Positions 1 to 8,598 of a stretch of DNA of 64,000 nucleotides are shown piece after piece (within the stretch, counting starts at the first letter, position 1; each line of letters begins with the position of its first letter). The notes under the pieces were generated by a model. It worked only from the letters and a program-made list of their open reading frames with translations. It ran no database searches and was not told where the DNA came from. The position numbers were made by a program, and so were the translations under genes. Origin of the DNA: Coxiellaceae bacterium (lineage in GTDB: Bacteria; Pseudomonadota; Gammaproteobacteria; UBA9339); NCBI GenBank assembly GCA_031263085.1, contig JAISGM010000003.1, positions 26,154 to 90,153 on the forward strand. The letters are read 5' to 3'.

Positions 1-68
1 ATTTACATAAGAAGGGAGCTTTACTACATATCATGCAAGGATTGGATGAAGGAACTTTAATAGAATGA
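1..68 (+). CDS. pyrH: UMP kinase PyrH, C-terminal end only
   Basis: Only the last 21 codons are present, reading in the frame that begins at base 3 and stopping with TGA at 66-68. The tail KKGALLHIMQGLDEGTLIE matches the conserved end of bacterial UMP kinase (E. coli ...KPGALRRVV.GEKEGTLI). The enzyme phosphorylates UMP to UDP. Its position ten bases upstream of frr is the standard bacterial pyrH-frr arrangement, which supports the call despite the short fragment. Confidence 0.85.
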   Translation, partial: LHKKGALLHIMQGLDEGTLIE

Positions 69-78
69 AAGGTGATAT

Positions 79-636
79 ATGGTGAACGACAGTTTAAAAA
101 ATGTCGAAATCAATATGCAGAAGGCATTAGAGAGCTTTAAAAGAGAATTGGGAAAGGTTCGTACCGGACGAGCTCATACTAGTTTCGTTGAAGGGATCAA
201 AGTAGATTATTATGGTAATGAGACAACGCTAGAACATGTTGCTAATATTGTAATTAGCAATGCACAGACTATTACTGTAACTCCTTGGGAAAAAAATTTA
301 GTGAAACTCATCGAAAAAGCTATTGCAAGCTCTGATCTTGGTTTAAATCCAATTAGCGATTTAAATTCAGTTAAAGTGCTGATCCCTCCTTTAACTGAGG
401 AGCGACGTAAGGAAATGATTAAAATGGCAAAAAATATTGCTGAGATTTCACGTATAGCAATACGTAATATTCGTCGTGAGGCTATGGATAAAATTAAAAA
501 TCTTTTAAAAAAGAAAGAAATCAATGAAGATATTGAGTATCGTACTCAGAATTTAATTCAGAAAAACACCGATAAATTTATTGAAGAAATTGACAAACTC
601 GCGTTTGCTAAGGAAATAGATTTGATGCGAATCTAG
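79..636 (+). CDS. frr: Ribosome recycling factor
   Basis: The 185-residue protein has exactly the usual RRF length. It contains the family landmarks GKVRTGRAH near residue 25, IPPLTEERRKEM near 102 and IRNIRREAMDKIK near 132. With EF-G it splits post-termination 70S ribosomes in the cytoplasm. A Shine-Dalgarno-like AAAGGTGA lies just ahead of the ATG. The gene sits between the end of pyrH and uppS, the common gammaproteobacterial order. Confidence 0.97.
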   Translation: MVNDSLKNVEINMQKALESFKRELGKVRTGRAHTSFVEGIKVDYYGNETTLEHVANIVISNAQTITVTPWEKNLVKLIEKAIASSDLGLNPISDLNSVKVLIPPLTEERRKEMIKMAKNIAEISRIAIRNIRREAMDKIKNLLKKKEINEDIEYRTQNLIQKNTDKFIEEIDKLAFAKEIDLMRI

Positions 637-640
637 TTTT

Positions 641-1339
641 ATGGAATTACCTAAACATATCGCCATCATTATGGATGGCAATGGAAGATGGGCAAAAAAA
701 CGCGGATTGCCTAGAGTAGCAGGGCATCAAGTCGGCACCGAAAGTATACGCGCTGTGGTCGAGACTTGTCTTAAATTTAAAATAAAAGTTTTAACTTTAT
801 TTGCTTTTAGCACAGAAAATTGGGGAAGACCGAAAGAGGAAGTAAATTATTTAATGGGAACTCTATTTCTCAAAACGTTTGAAGAGGGCATTAGTAAATT
901 ACATAAAAATCATGTATGTCTTCAAGTTATTGGCGATATTGGTAGATTAAATAAAAAATTACAACAAAAAATTTCAGTTGCAGAAGAATTAACTAAAAAT
1001 AATTCCGCTTTAAAATTAATAATTGCTATAAGTTATAGTGGACGTTGGGATATTACAGAAGCTGTACGTAAGCTATGCAAAAAAGTTATTGCTGGGATGA
1101 TGAAAATTTCAGATATTACTACCAATGAAATTACAAGACATATTTGTCTTTCAGATTTACCTGAGCCTGATTTATTAATCAGAACTAGTGGTGAACAACG
1201 TATTAGTAATTTTATGTTATGGCAATTAGCATATACCGAGTTATATTTTACTAATATTTTGTGGCCTGATTTTCGTGAAAAAGATTTAGTTGATGCAATT
1301 AAAGATTACAGTAATAGGACTAGGAGGTTCGGTAAATGA
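641..1339 (+). CDS. uppS: Undecaprenyl (isoprenyl) diphosphate synthase
   Basis: This is a cis-prenyltransferase of 232 residues that condenses IPP onto farnesyl-PP to make the undecaprenyl carrier used for peptidoglycan and LPS. The signature MDGNGRWA has the catalytic Asp at residue 12. FSTENWGRP and the C-terminal RTSGEQRISNF motif are also intact. The stop codon overlaps the cdsA start (ATGA), so the two are translationally coupled. It is kept although no isoprenoid precursor gene lies in its usual place nearby. Confidence 0.97.
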   Translation: MELPKHIAIIMDGNGRWAKKRGLPRVAGHQVGTESIRAVVETCLKFKIKVLTLFAFSTENWGRPKEEVNYLMGTLFLKTFEEGISKLHKNHVCLQVIGDIGRLNKKLQQKISVAEELTKNNSALKLIIAISYSGRWDITEAVRKLCKKVIAGMMKISDITTNEITRHICLSDLPEPDLLIRTSGEQRISNFMLWQLAYTELYFTNILWPDFREKDLVDAIKDYSNRTRRFGK

Positions 1340-2139
1340 TCTTACAACGAATAATAACTTCGATAATATTAGGAACATTAGTTATTATTGGAATAAAGTA
1401 TTCGTCAGTATTATATTTTAATTTGTCAGTATCATTAATTATTTTAATGGTCGCATGGGAATTCTCTAGTTTATTTAAGTCATGGAGCTATATCAGACGC
1501 AGTGGTTTTCTAGTAATCCTAGTGTTTACCAGTTATCTGGTAATTCATATAGCTATTTTACCAATTTTAATAGGTGGTGTATTATGGTGGATGATTGTCG
1601 CGCCTTACTGTCTTTGGCAATACGCCAAGAAGGAAGATACTTACTTGAGTAGAATAGTATGGCAAGAAGCGATGGGTATTATAATGTTTGTTCCCGCCTG
1701 GATTAGTTTAATTATAATACGACAGTTTTTTGGAGTAGAGCTTTTGTTTTGTTTGTTAATTATGATTTGGACTATCGATTGTGGAGCATATTTTGTTGGG
1801 GTTTATCTAGGGCAACATCTGTTGGTTCCGATGATTAGTCCTAAAAAAACTTGGGAAGGATTATTTGGGGGTTTTTTTTTAGCACTATTAGTTACTGTTT
1901 TGTGGGTGAATCATCTAAATTTAGACTTAAGGTTTACAAATAAAGTTATCTTTTGGATTATAATTTTTATTACTTGTTTATGGTCAATAATTGGAGATTT
2001 GTTTGAGAGTATGTTAAAGAGAATATCTCAAGTAAAGGATAGTGGTATCTTATTACCAGGACACGGCGGTCTGTTTGATAGAATGGATAGTCTAATAGCA
2101 GCATTACCTATTTTTACTTTAGGACTTTTAGTAATATAA
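1336..2139 (+). CDS. cdsA: Phosphatidate cytidylyltransferase
   Basis: This integral membrane enzyme makes CDP-diacylglycerol from phosphatidate and CTP, the branch point for phospholipids. The 267-residue protein has about seven to eight hydrophobic segments and the family signature near residues 226-252 (LKRISQVKDSGILLPGHGG, then FDRMDS). It overlaps uppS by four bases. In most gammaproteobacteria dxr and rseP follow; here bamA begins only 12 bases after the stop. Confidence 0.95.
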   Translation: MILQRIITSIILGTLVIIGIKYSSVLYFNLSVSLIILMVAWEFSSLFKSWSYIRRSGFLVILVFTSYLVIHIAILPILIGGVLWWMIVAPYCLWQYAKKEDTYLSRIVWQEAMGIIMFVPAWISLIIIRQFFGVELLFCLLIMIWTIDCGAYFVGVYLGQHLLVPMISPKKTWEGLFGGFFLALLVTVLWVNHLNLDLRFTNKVIFWIIIFITCLWSIIGDLFESMLKRISQVKDSGILLPGHGGLFDRMDSLIAALPIFTLGLLVI

Positions 2140-2151
2140 TTGGATAATAAT

Positions 2152-4479
2152 ATGAAATTAATAACAAAAAATTTGTTGTTTGTTATATTTATCTGGTGGT
2201 GTGTCGTTTCACATGCAGAAACTTTTACAGTAAACTGTATTAAATTTATCGGATTACAGCGTATTAGCTCTGAAACAGCACTAAATTATTTATCCAGTGC
2301 AATTAAGAATGGTGAAAAACTTGATGTTAATGATACTGCTAAGATTATCAATACTCTTTATCAGACTAATTTCTTTAGTAACATCAGATTATCTCGTCAG
2401 AATAACGACCTTATTATTCGTGTAAAAGAGCGTCCAATTATAAGTTCACTTAATATAATCGGTAATAATAAGATTATCAAAAAACAATTAACTGAGGCCT
2501 TAAGAAGTGCTGGGATTTATGAGGGGCAAGTTTTAAATCCAGCAATGCTAGATGCTATCCGCCAAGCAATTATCCAACAGTATCTTAATCTTGGGTTGTA
2601 TAGCGCCAAAGTTGAATTTGATATTAAGCATGAGATACGTAATCGAGTTACTGTAGTTATTAATATTCATGAGGGTCCAAAAGCAAAAATTAAATCAATT
2701 AAAATTATTGGCAACAGGTCTTTTAGTCAAAAAAAACTACTAAACGAATTTTCATTAAATACGAGTAGCTTATGGAATTTCTTTTCAAGTTCAAGTAGAT
2801 ATTCAAAAGATAAATTAGAAATTGGTTTAGAAAAATTACGTTTCTACTATATGGATCATGGTTATTTTCATGCTAAAGTGGATAGCAAGGTAACCATTAC
2901 TCCTGACAATAGGAGTGTTCATATTGTAATTTATATTACGGAAGATGATATATATCACATCAGAGATTTTGCATTAGAAACCAATCTAACTTCTAAAAGG
3001 ATCGATATTTTAAAATTGATCAATTTAGAACCAGATAGCATTTATTCTCGTAAAAATATTTTAGATATTCAAAATAAAATTAGTTTATTTTTAGGTGAAA
3101 ATGGTTATGGTATGTCTGATGTTCATGTCTTACTAAAAAATATTGATGAAGAATATAAGAAAATATCAGTTAGTTTTATAGTTAATTCTGGACAACGGGT
3201 TTATATTCATAACATCGAATTTAATGGTAACTATAAAACTAATGATGGAGTGTTGCGTCGAGAAATGCGATTACAGGAAGGTAGTATATTTTCAATATCT
3301 AAAATTAATGAATCGAAACGTCGTTTATTGAATTTAGGATATATTAAAGATGTTGAACACAAAGTAATTCCCGTATCTGAAAGTAATAATCAAGTTGATT
3401 TACTGTATAATGTTAAAGAAATATCTGCGATTAGTGCCAATTTTCAAGTAGGGTACTCTGATAGAGATAGTTTTATTTATGGGGCTGGATTAAGTGATAC
3501 AAATGTTTTTGGTACTGGAAAGGGAATATCTCTTAATGTAGATAATACCAAATCAACCCAGTACTACAGAGTAGTTTATCGCGATCCATATTTTACTGAT
3601 AATAAAATGGGATTTTCATTAAACACTTACTTACACAAATCAAATTCTAGAAGACAGTCTGATACGAGCGCTTATCAAACTGATGATTATGGAATTTCGG
3701 CTGGTTTTGATTTCCCGCTTTCAGACTACACTACTTTTAATTATGGTTTAGGAGTTGAGTGTTTTAGTGTTAATGCTTTGAATGTTGATACTCGTATCGA
3801 TGATATAGGAGAATTTTTCCGCTATCATGATAACAATCATATTTTTAATCAATTTAATTTTATGCTGGGATTGGATTATGAAAATCTCGATCGAGCAATA
3901 TTTCCTACAAAAGGATTCGCTCATTCAATTAAGGGAGAAATCTATGGACCTCTTAATAGTCGAAGCTTACAATTTTTTAAAATTGATTATAATACATCCT
4001 TATATCAGCCTTTAATTGGTGGTTTTATATTTCATACATTCACAGAAATGGGATATGGCGATACTTTAGATGGTACTAAAAAGCTACCATTTTTTAAGAA
4101 TTACTTGGGCGGAGGTCTTGGATCTGTTAGGGGTTTCGAATACGGAACCTTGGGTGACAATGTCGATTATGATGGACAAGATAATACAGACGAGCTAGGT
4201 AACTCCTTAGGGGGTAACATTTATACCATGGCTAGCGCTAACATCATCATCCCTAATCCATATAAAAATGCTGTTCGTCCTAGTATCTTTGTTGATGTAG
4301 GAAATACTTATAGTAATTATTTTAAGTTAAATGAATTACGAGCGTCTTATGGAGTACAAATTGAATGGCATACCCCAATTCATTTACCGTTAGTTTTTAG
4401 TTTTGCTAGAGCATTCCGTCAGCCAGGAATTAATAACCATCCCAGAGAATTTCAATTTAGCATTAGTACTAGTATTTGA
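2152..4479 (+). CDS. bamA: Outer membrane protein assembly factor BamA
   Basis: BamA is the Omp85 core of the BAM complex, which inserts beta-barrels in the outer membrane. I chose the ATG at 2152 (MKLITKNLLF) because a signal peptide starts there, with likely cleavage after SHA; an in-frame TTG lies 12 bases upstream. Five POTRA repeats fill roughly residues 20-420, followed by a C-terminal barrel. The barrel carries the Omp85 VRGF motif (GSVRGFEYGTLGD, near residue 658) and ends in the short FSISTSI strand. Full length is about 775 residues. Skp, usually next, is absent and lpxD follows directly. Confidence 0.96.
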   Translation: MKLITKNLLFVIFIWWCVVSHAETFTVNCIKFIGLQRISSETALNYLSSAIKNGEKLDVNDTAKIINTLYQTNFFSNIRLSRQNNDLIIRVKERPIISSLNIIGNNKIIKKQLTEALRSAGIYEGQVLNPAMLDAIRQAIIQQYLNLGLYSAKVEFDIKHEIRNRVTVVINIHEGPKAKIKSIKIIGNRSFSQKKLLNEFSLNTSSLWNFFSSSSRYSKDKLEIGLEKLRFYYMDHGYFHAKVDSKVTITPDNRSVHIVIYITEDDIYHIRDFALETNLTSKRIDILKLINLEPDSIYSRKNILDIQNKISLFLGENGYGMSDVHVLLKNIDEEYKKISVSFIVNSGQRVYIHNIEFNGNYKTNDGVLRREMRLQEGSIFSISKINESKRRLLNLGYIKDVEHKVIPVSESNNQVDLLYNVKEISAISANFQVGYSDRDSFIYGAGLSDTNVFGTGKGISLNVDNTKSTQYYRVVYRDPYFTDNKMGFSLNTYLHKSNSRRQSDTSAYQTDDYGISAGFDFPLSDYTTFNYGLGVECFSVNALNVDTRIDDIGEFFRYHDNNHIFNQFNFMLGLDYENLDRAIFPTKGFAHSIKGEIYGPLNSRSLQFFKIDYNTSLYQPLIGGFIFHTFTEMGYGDTLDGTKKLPFFKNYLGGGLGSVRGFEYGTLGDNVDYDGQDNTDELGNSLGGNIYTMASANIIIPNPYKNAVRPSIFVDVGNTYSNYFKLNELRASYGVQIEWHTPIHLPLVFSFARAFRQPGINNHPREFQFSISTSI

Positions 4480-4490
4480 ACGATTGCCAT

Positions 4491-5513
4491 ATGAAACAAA
4501 AAATATACACTTTGCAATATCTTGCTAAATTTTTACAAACTGAATTTCACGGTGATCCAGATTGTATGATAAATGGTATTGGTTCATTGATTAATGCTAG
4601 TCATGGTCAGATAAGTTTTTTGCAAAATTCTCATTATAAACGATATTTATCTACTACCAATGCTTCAGCTGTAATCATGAGATCAAAAGATCTTGATCAT
4701 CAGAATTTTCATAATGTTATTTTGGTTAAAGATCCTTATTTTGCTTATGCAAAAATTTCAATCCTCTTTGATGATACGCCAATTATGTCTTCTGGTATTC
4801 ATGAAACTGCTTTAATCGGCGCAAATTGTAAAATTGGCAATAATGTTAGTATTGGACCGTATTGTGTTATTGGCAATAAAGTGATAGTAAATGATGGAGT
4901 ACAAATAAATGCTAATTGTGTTATTGGCGATGAAGTGATAATTGGTGAAGGAACTAAGATATGTGCCAATGTTACGCTATATCACAAAGTAGAGCTCGGT
5001 AAACGAGTACTATTACATAGCGGTGTAGTTATAGGATCTGACGGTTTCGGTAACGCTAACGATGAAGGAGTATGGTGTAAAATTTATCAATTAGGCACAG
5101 TTATAATTGGCAATGATGTTGAAATTGGTGCAAATTCTACAATAGATAGAGGAGCTATTGAGAATACTATTATTGACGATGGTGTAAAATTAGATAATCT
5201 TGTACAGATTGGGCATAATGTTCATATTGGAGCGCATACAGCTATTGCCGGTTGCACCGGTATCGCTGGTAGCACTGAGATAGGTAAATATTGTATGATA
5301 GGAGGGGGTGTCGGTATCAATGGACATATTAAAATAGCAGATCGTGTTATTATTACAGGTATGACAAGTGTAAGAAAATCTATTACTAAATCAGGAGGGA
5401 TTTACGCATCAGCGATACCTGCGATGCAGCATCGTACATGGTGGCGAATTATCGCTAGAATAATGCAATTAGAAGATTTAATACGTAGCTGGAAAATTTT
5501 GGAGAAGAGCTAA
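4491..5513 (+). CDS. lpxD: UDP-3-O-acylglucosamine N-acyltransferase LpxD
   Basis: LpxD performs the third step of lipid A synthesis, N-acylating UDP-3-O-acyl-glucosamine. An N-terminal uridine-binding domain (about residues 1-100) precedes a left-handed beta-helix of hexapeptide repeats (about 100-320). The QIGHNVHIG segment holds the catalytic histidine, and [12 protein letters not shown] follows. I chose the ATG at 4491 (MKQKIYTLQ) over an in-frame TTG at 4476 that overlaps the bamA stop. fabZ and lpxA follow, as in the standard lpx cluster. Confidence 0.95.
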   Translation: MKQKIYTLQYLAKFLQTEFHGDPDCMINGIGSLINASHGQISFLQNSHYKRYLSTTNASAVIMRSKDLDHQNFHNVILVKDPYFAYAKISILFDDTPIMSSGIHETALIGANCKIGNNVSIGPYCVIGNKVIVNDGVQINANCVIGDEVIIGEGTKICANVTLYHKVELGKRVLLHSGVVIGSDGFGNANDEGVWCKIYQLGTVIIGNDVEIGANSTIDRGAIENTIIDDGVKLDNLVQIGHNVHIGAHTAIAGCTGIAGSTEIGKYCMIGGGVGINGHIKIADRVIITGMTSVRKSITKSGGIYASAIPAMQHRTWWRIIARIMQLEDLIRSWKILEKS

Positions 5514-5514
5514 T

Positions 5515-5964
5515 ATGAATAATTTCAAAATCCGTGAAATAAAAGATTGTTTACCTCATCGTTATCCGTTTTTATTGGTGGATCGAGTACTTGAATGTGA
5601 GCCTGGCAAATCAATTTTAGCTCTAAAAAATGTTACAGTTAATGAGCCCCATTTTAACGGACATTTTCCACAATCTCCAATTATGCCTGGAGTTTTAATA
5701 ATTGAAGCATTAGCTCAAGCAGCCGGGCTTTTAATATTCTGTACTACAAATACTCGTGCTGATGAAAAAACTAATTGGTACTACTTGGCTGGAATTAATA
5801 AGGCTCGTCTTAAAAGAGTTATAGAGCCAGGAGACCAATTAAAACTGTACGCTGAGATCATTAGACATAAAAAAGATTTGTGGATCTTTGATGCTAAAGC
5901 TACTGTTGGTAATGAATTAGCGTGCAGCGCAGAATTGTTATTAGTAAAAGTGATAGTTGAGTGA
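5515..5964 (+). CDS. fabZ: 3-hydroxyacyl-[ACP] dehydratase FabZ
   Basis: FabZ is a hot-dog fold dehydratase of type II fatty acid synthesis that competes with LpxA/LpxD for 3-hydroxyacyl-ACP. The 149-residue protein has [11 protein letters not shown] near residue 12 and the catalytic helix region [24 protein letters not shown], carrying the active-site His and Glu. It starts one base after the lpxD stop, behind GGAGAAG, and its stop overlaps the GTG start of lpxA. Confidence 0.96.
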   Translation: MNNFKIREIKDCLPHRYPFLLVDRVLECEPGKSILALKNVTVNEPHFNGHFPQSPIMPGVLIIEALAQAAGLLIFCTTNTRADEKTNWYYLAGINKARLKRVIEPGDQLKLYAEIIRHKKDLWIFDAKATVGNELACSAELLLVKVIVE

Positions 5965-6737
5965 TTGATCAACGCGCTAACGTAGCTAAAGAAGCTAAAA
6001 TCTCCAAAGATGTTGATATTGGTCCATATGCTATTGTTGGTCCAAATGTTGAGATCGGCGAAAGAACTTGGATAGGGCCGCATGCAATTATCGATGGTTA
6101 TACTAAGATAGGAAAAAATAATCAAATTTTTCAATTTGCATCTATCGGCGCTATTCCACAAGATAGAAAATATAACGGTGAAAAATCCTATTTAGAAATA
6201 GGAGATAATAATGTTTTTCGTGAATTCTGCACTGTACATTTAGGAACCGAAAGCGGTGGCGGTATAACTAAAATCGGTAATGATAATCTCATTATGAATT
6301 ATGTTCATATTGCTCATGATTGCACCATTAGTAATAATGTCATATTTTCTAATAATGCCTCATTAGCTGGACATGTAATTGTTGATGATCACGTTATTTT
6401 GGGTGGGTTTGCTAAGGTAGCTCAATTCACGAGACTTGGTGCTTATAGTTTTTTAGTGGCTAATATTGATTTAGATAAAGATTTGTTACCTTATGTTATA
6501 GCTGGCGGTTCGGTGGATACCGCTAAATTATATGGTCTTAATCTTATTGGTTTAAAACGTCACGGATTTTCTGAGACTATCATTCAAGTTTTGAAAGAAG
6601 CTTATAATATTATTATACGTAAAAATTTAACGACACAACAGGCTATCACTGAATTATCAACAATGGTTATTAATTATCCAGAAATTAGGCTTTTTATTGA
6701 TATGTTAAAACAAAGTGAACGGGGCATTCTGAGATAA
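5961..6737 (+). CDS. lpxA: UDP-N-acetylglucosamine acyltransferase LpxA
   Basis: LpxA is the first enzyme of lipid A synthesis, 3-O-acylating UDP-GlcNAc. It starts with GTG, overlapping the fabZ stop. Hexapeptide repeats run to about residue 185, followed by the C-terminal helical domain (GLKRHGF...). The IAHDC motif with the catalytic His is intact. The segments that in E. coli read AVHQFC and GAHVMV here read KVAQFT and GAYSFL, so two other active-site-lining histidines are replaced. In most relatives lpxB follows, but here it lies 8.4 kb away. Confidence 0.94.
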   Translation: MIDQRANVAKEAKISKDVDIGPYAIVGPNVEIGERTWIGPHAIIDGYTKIGKNNQIFQFASIGAIPQDRKYNGEKSYLEIGDNNVFREFCTVHLGTESGGGITKIGNDNLIMNYVHIAHDCTISNNVIFSNNASLAGHVIVDDHVILGGFAKVAQFTRLGAYSFLVANIDLDKDLLPYVIAGGSVDTAKLYGLNLIGLKRHGFSETIIQVLKEAYNIIIRKNLTTQQAITELSTMVINYPEIRLFIDMLKQSERGILR

Positions 6738-7934
6738 TTAAAATATTATAAGTTTTTTCTTTTTTGCTGAACGAGCACGTTCTTTTTTTTCAATATCAAT
6801 ATATTTATCGGTTATGGCGCTTGAACTATGTCCAGCATCATCACGAACATGTTCTCGTGGTCTAGTTTTTACGTCTTCAGAAATACCAGTATGGCGCAAC
6901 CAATGAACAGTCGCGATTTTTAATTCGTAAGCATTAATTTTTTTTCCATCTTTTAACATTAATTGATAGGCTAAATCAAAACAATCTTGTATTAATTCAC
7001 GAATATATCTGGAATCTGAAATTCCGCCTTGACCAATAAATTTAGGAATTAACGGGGAATTATCAATAGATGATGGTAGGGGTGGGAGATTTAAAGTAAT
7101 TCGATATTGTTTAAAAGCTTCTAACATTTCATCGGAAACTGAAATATCTCGTTCTTTATTACCTTTACCGATTACCCTAAACCACCAATTGCTATCGTTA
7201 TCCTTATGAAAGCTATTCATTTGAGGGCGCCAACGCTTAGAGGCAACTAATTCTGAAATTCGTAAATACATTCCATATAATGCTTGTAAAATAAAAAGCG
7301 TCCTACCGTGTCGTTTAGGTTTTTCTTTGGTAATTATCTTGGCAGCTTTGACTAAATATAACCATTGAATTTGTGAAATGCGTCTAATAGGACACGAAGA
7401 AAATTGTTGCCTATGTAATAAAAAAGCTCTTTTTTGTTTAATAAGAATAACCGGATTAACATCGATCTTGCTCTCCTCAAGCAAGAAATTATAAAAACTT
7501 CCAATAATGGCAAATATAACACGAATCGCCGCTTCAGATAAATTTTTATTATATTTTATTCTAGTAACGAATGGGCGCCACTTTGGATTAGGCTGGCTTC
7601 TACCATTATTAATAATGAAACGAGGCACTTGATTGGGACCAACCCATTTTTTAGGAGGTTTCAAACAAAACATAATAAATGTCTCAATGTCTTTGCGAGT
7701 ATGTTTAAGGATTGATTTTCGAGCAATTAGCCATGACCATTGTAAAAATCGTTCTATTTCTCGACGATAAGTTTTAAATGTTTCTAAGTTATTCTTATAA
7801 GACAATAAAAAATCACGAGCGTATTGATAATCTTTCTTAACAATTCCAGAATTAGGATAAAAACTGGCTGTCGGTAAACTGACATGTTCTTGAGTGTTTT
7901 TTATAGTGCTAAAAATTGCTCTAAAGTTCTTCAT
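6738..7934 (-). CDS. Tyrosine recombinase / site-specific integrase family protein
   Basis: The 398-residue protein has an N-terminal SAM-like core-binding domain (about 35-160) and a C-terminal tyrosine recombinase catalytic domain. The catalytic set is visible: R225 in LRISEL, K257 in GKGNKER, H344 and R347 in HWLRHT, H369 in DAGHSSS, and nucleophile Y378 in DKYIDIE. It is neither XerC nor XerD in length or sequence. From memory, it resembles a chromosomal gammaproteobacterial integrase family ending HVRDDAGHSSSAITDKYIDIE. No att repeats, tRNA or cargo genes adjoin it, so its target is unknown. It lies tail-to-tail with lpxA, with stop codons adjacent. Confidence 0.85.
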   Translation of the reverse strand: MKNFRAIFSTIKNTQEHVSLPTASFYPNSGIVKKDYQYARDFLLSYKNNLETFKTYRREIERFLQWSWLIARKSILKHTRKDIETFIMFCLKPPKKWVGPNQVPRFIINNGRSQPNPKWRPFVTRIKYNKNLSEAAIRVIFAIIGSFYNFLLEESKIDVNPVILIKQKRAFLLHRQQFSSCPIRRISQIQWLYLVKAAKIITKEKPKRHGRTLFILQALYGMYLRISELVASKRWRPQMNSFHKDNDSNWWFRVIGKGNKERDISVSDEMLEAFKQYRITLNLPPLPSSIDNSPLIPKFIGQGGISDSRYIRELIQDCFDLAYQLMLKDGKKINAYELKIATVHWLRHTGISEDVKTRPREHVRDDAGHSSSAITDKYIDIEKKERARSAKKKKLIIF

Positions 7935-7959
7935 ATTATGTTTAAATTGCTTAATATAA

Positions 7960-7989
7960 AATACCCGGTAATAAACATTACCGGGTATT
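7960..7989 (-). terminator. Hairpin terminator at the end of the uracil-DNA glycosylase gene
   Basis: This is a perfect 13-bp inverted repeat (arms AATACCCGGTAAT and ATTACCGGGTATT) with a 4-base loop. Read on the minus strand the stem is followed by a T-rich stretch (TTTTATATT). The stop codon of the glycosylase (7978-7980) lies inside it, which fits a rho-independent terminator for the hemW-udg unit. It sits 26 bases upstream of the recombinase start, so it should separate the two transcripts. Confidence 0.7.
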
Positions 7990-8598
7990 ACGAATCATTT
8001 CTTTGATCAATAAAAAATCGTCATAAGCTTTCCTCTTTTCAGTTGGTGCGCGTAATAAATATGCTGGATGATAAGTAATTATCAATGGGATTTGATCCCC
8101 ACCGATTTTGTAAGAAAAAATATTACCACGTAAACATGTCATTGATTCTGTGGAATTTAATAAAAATTGTGCAGCGATTCTACCTACGGCAACTAGTAAT
8201 TTAGGTTTAATTAGATATATTTGTTGTTGTAAATATGGAGTACAGAACTTCACTTCTTGAGGACTAGGGTCTCTATTGTTAGGAGGGCGACATTTCAAAA
8301 TATTAGTAATATAAATGTCAGTACGTTTTAGATTAATAACTTTTAACATCTCATTTAGTAATACCCCTGCTCTACCAACAAACGGCTCTCCCTGAAGATC
8401 TTCTTTAGCTCCTGGCGCCTCTCCAACAAACATAACCGTAGCATGCTCATTACCTACACCAAATACTACATGTGTACGAGTTTTATGTAACGAGCATAGA
8501 GTGCAATTAGTTACTTGTTTTTTTATGTCAGTTAATTTATTTCTATCCACCCAAACATCAATACCAATTTCCCGAAGATATTCTACTTGTTTACTCAC
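7978..8598 (-). CDS. Family 4-type uracil-DNA glycosylase (4Fe-4S)
   Basis: This enzyme removes uracil from DNA in base excision repair. The 206-residue protein has motif A GEAPGAKED, ...GEPFVGRAGVLL, motif B TYHPAYLLR, and the four cysteines expected for an iron-sulfur cluster: Cys32/Cys35 in CTLC, one in KCRPPNNRDP and one in KFCTPYL. That pattern marks the family 4/5 UDGs rather than Ung. The start is GTG and overlaps the end of hemW by eight bases, indicating cotranscription. Confidence 0.9.
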   Translation of the reverse strand: MSKQVEYLREIGIDVWVDRNKLTDIKKQVTNCTLCSLHKTRTHVVFGVGNEHATVMFVGEAPGAKEDLQGEPFVGRAGVLLNEMLKVINLKRTDIYITNILKCRPPNNRDPSPQEVKFCTPYLQQQIYLIKPKLLVAVGRIAAQFLLNSTESMTCLRGNIFSYKIGGDQIPLIITYHPAYLLRAPTEKRKAYDDFLLIKEMIRNTR

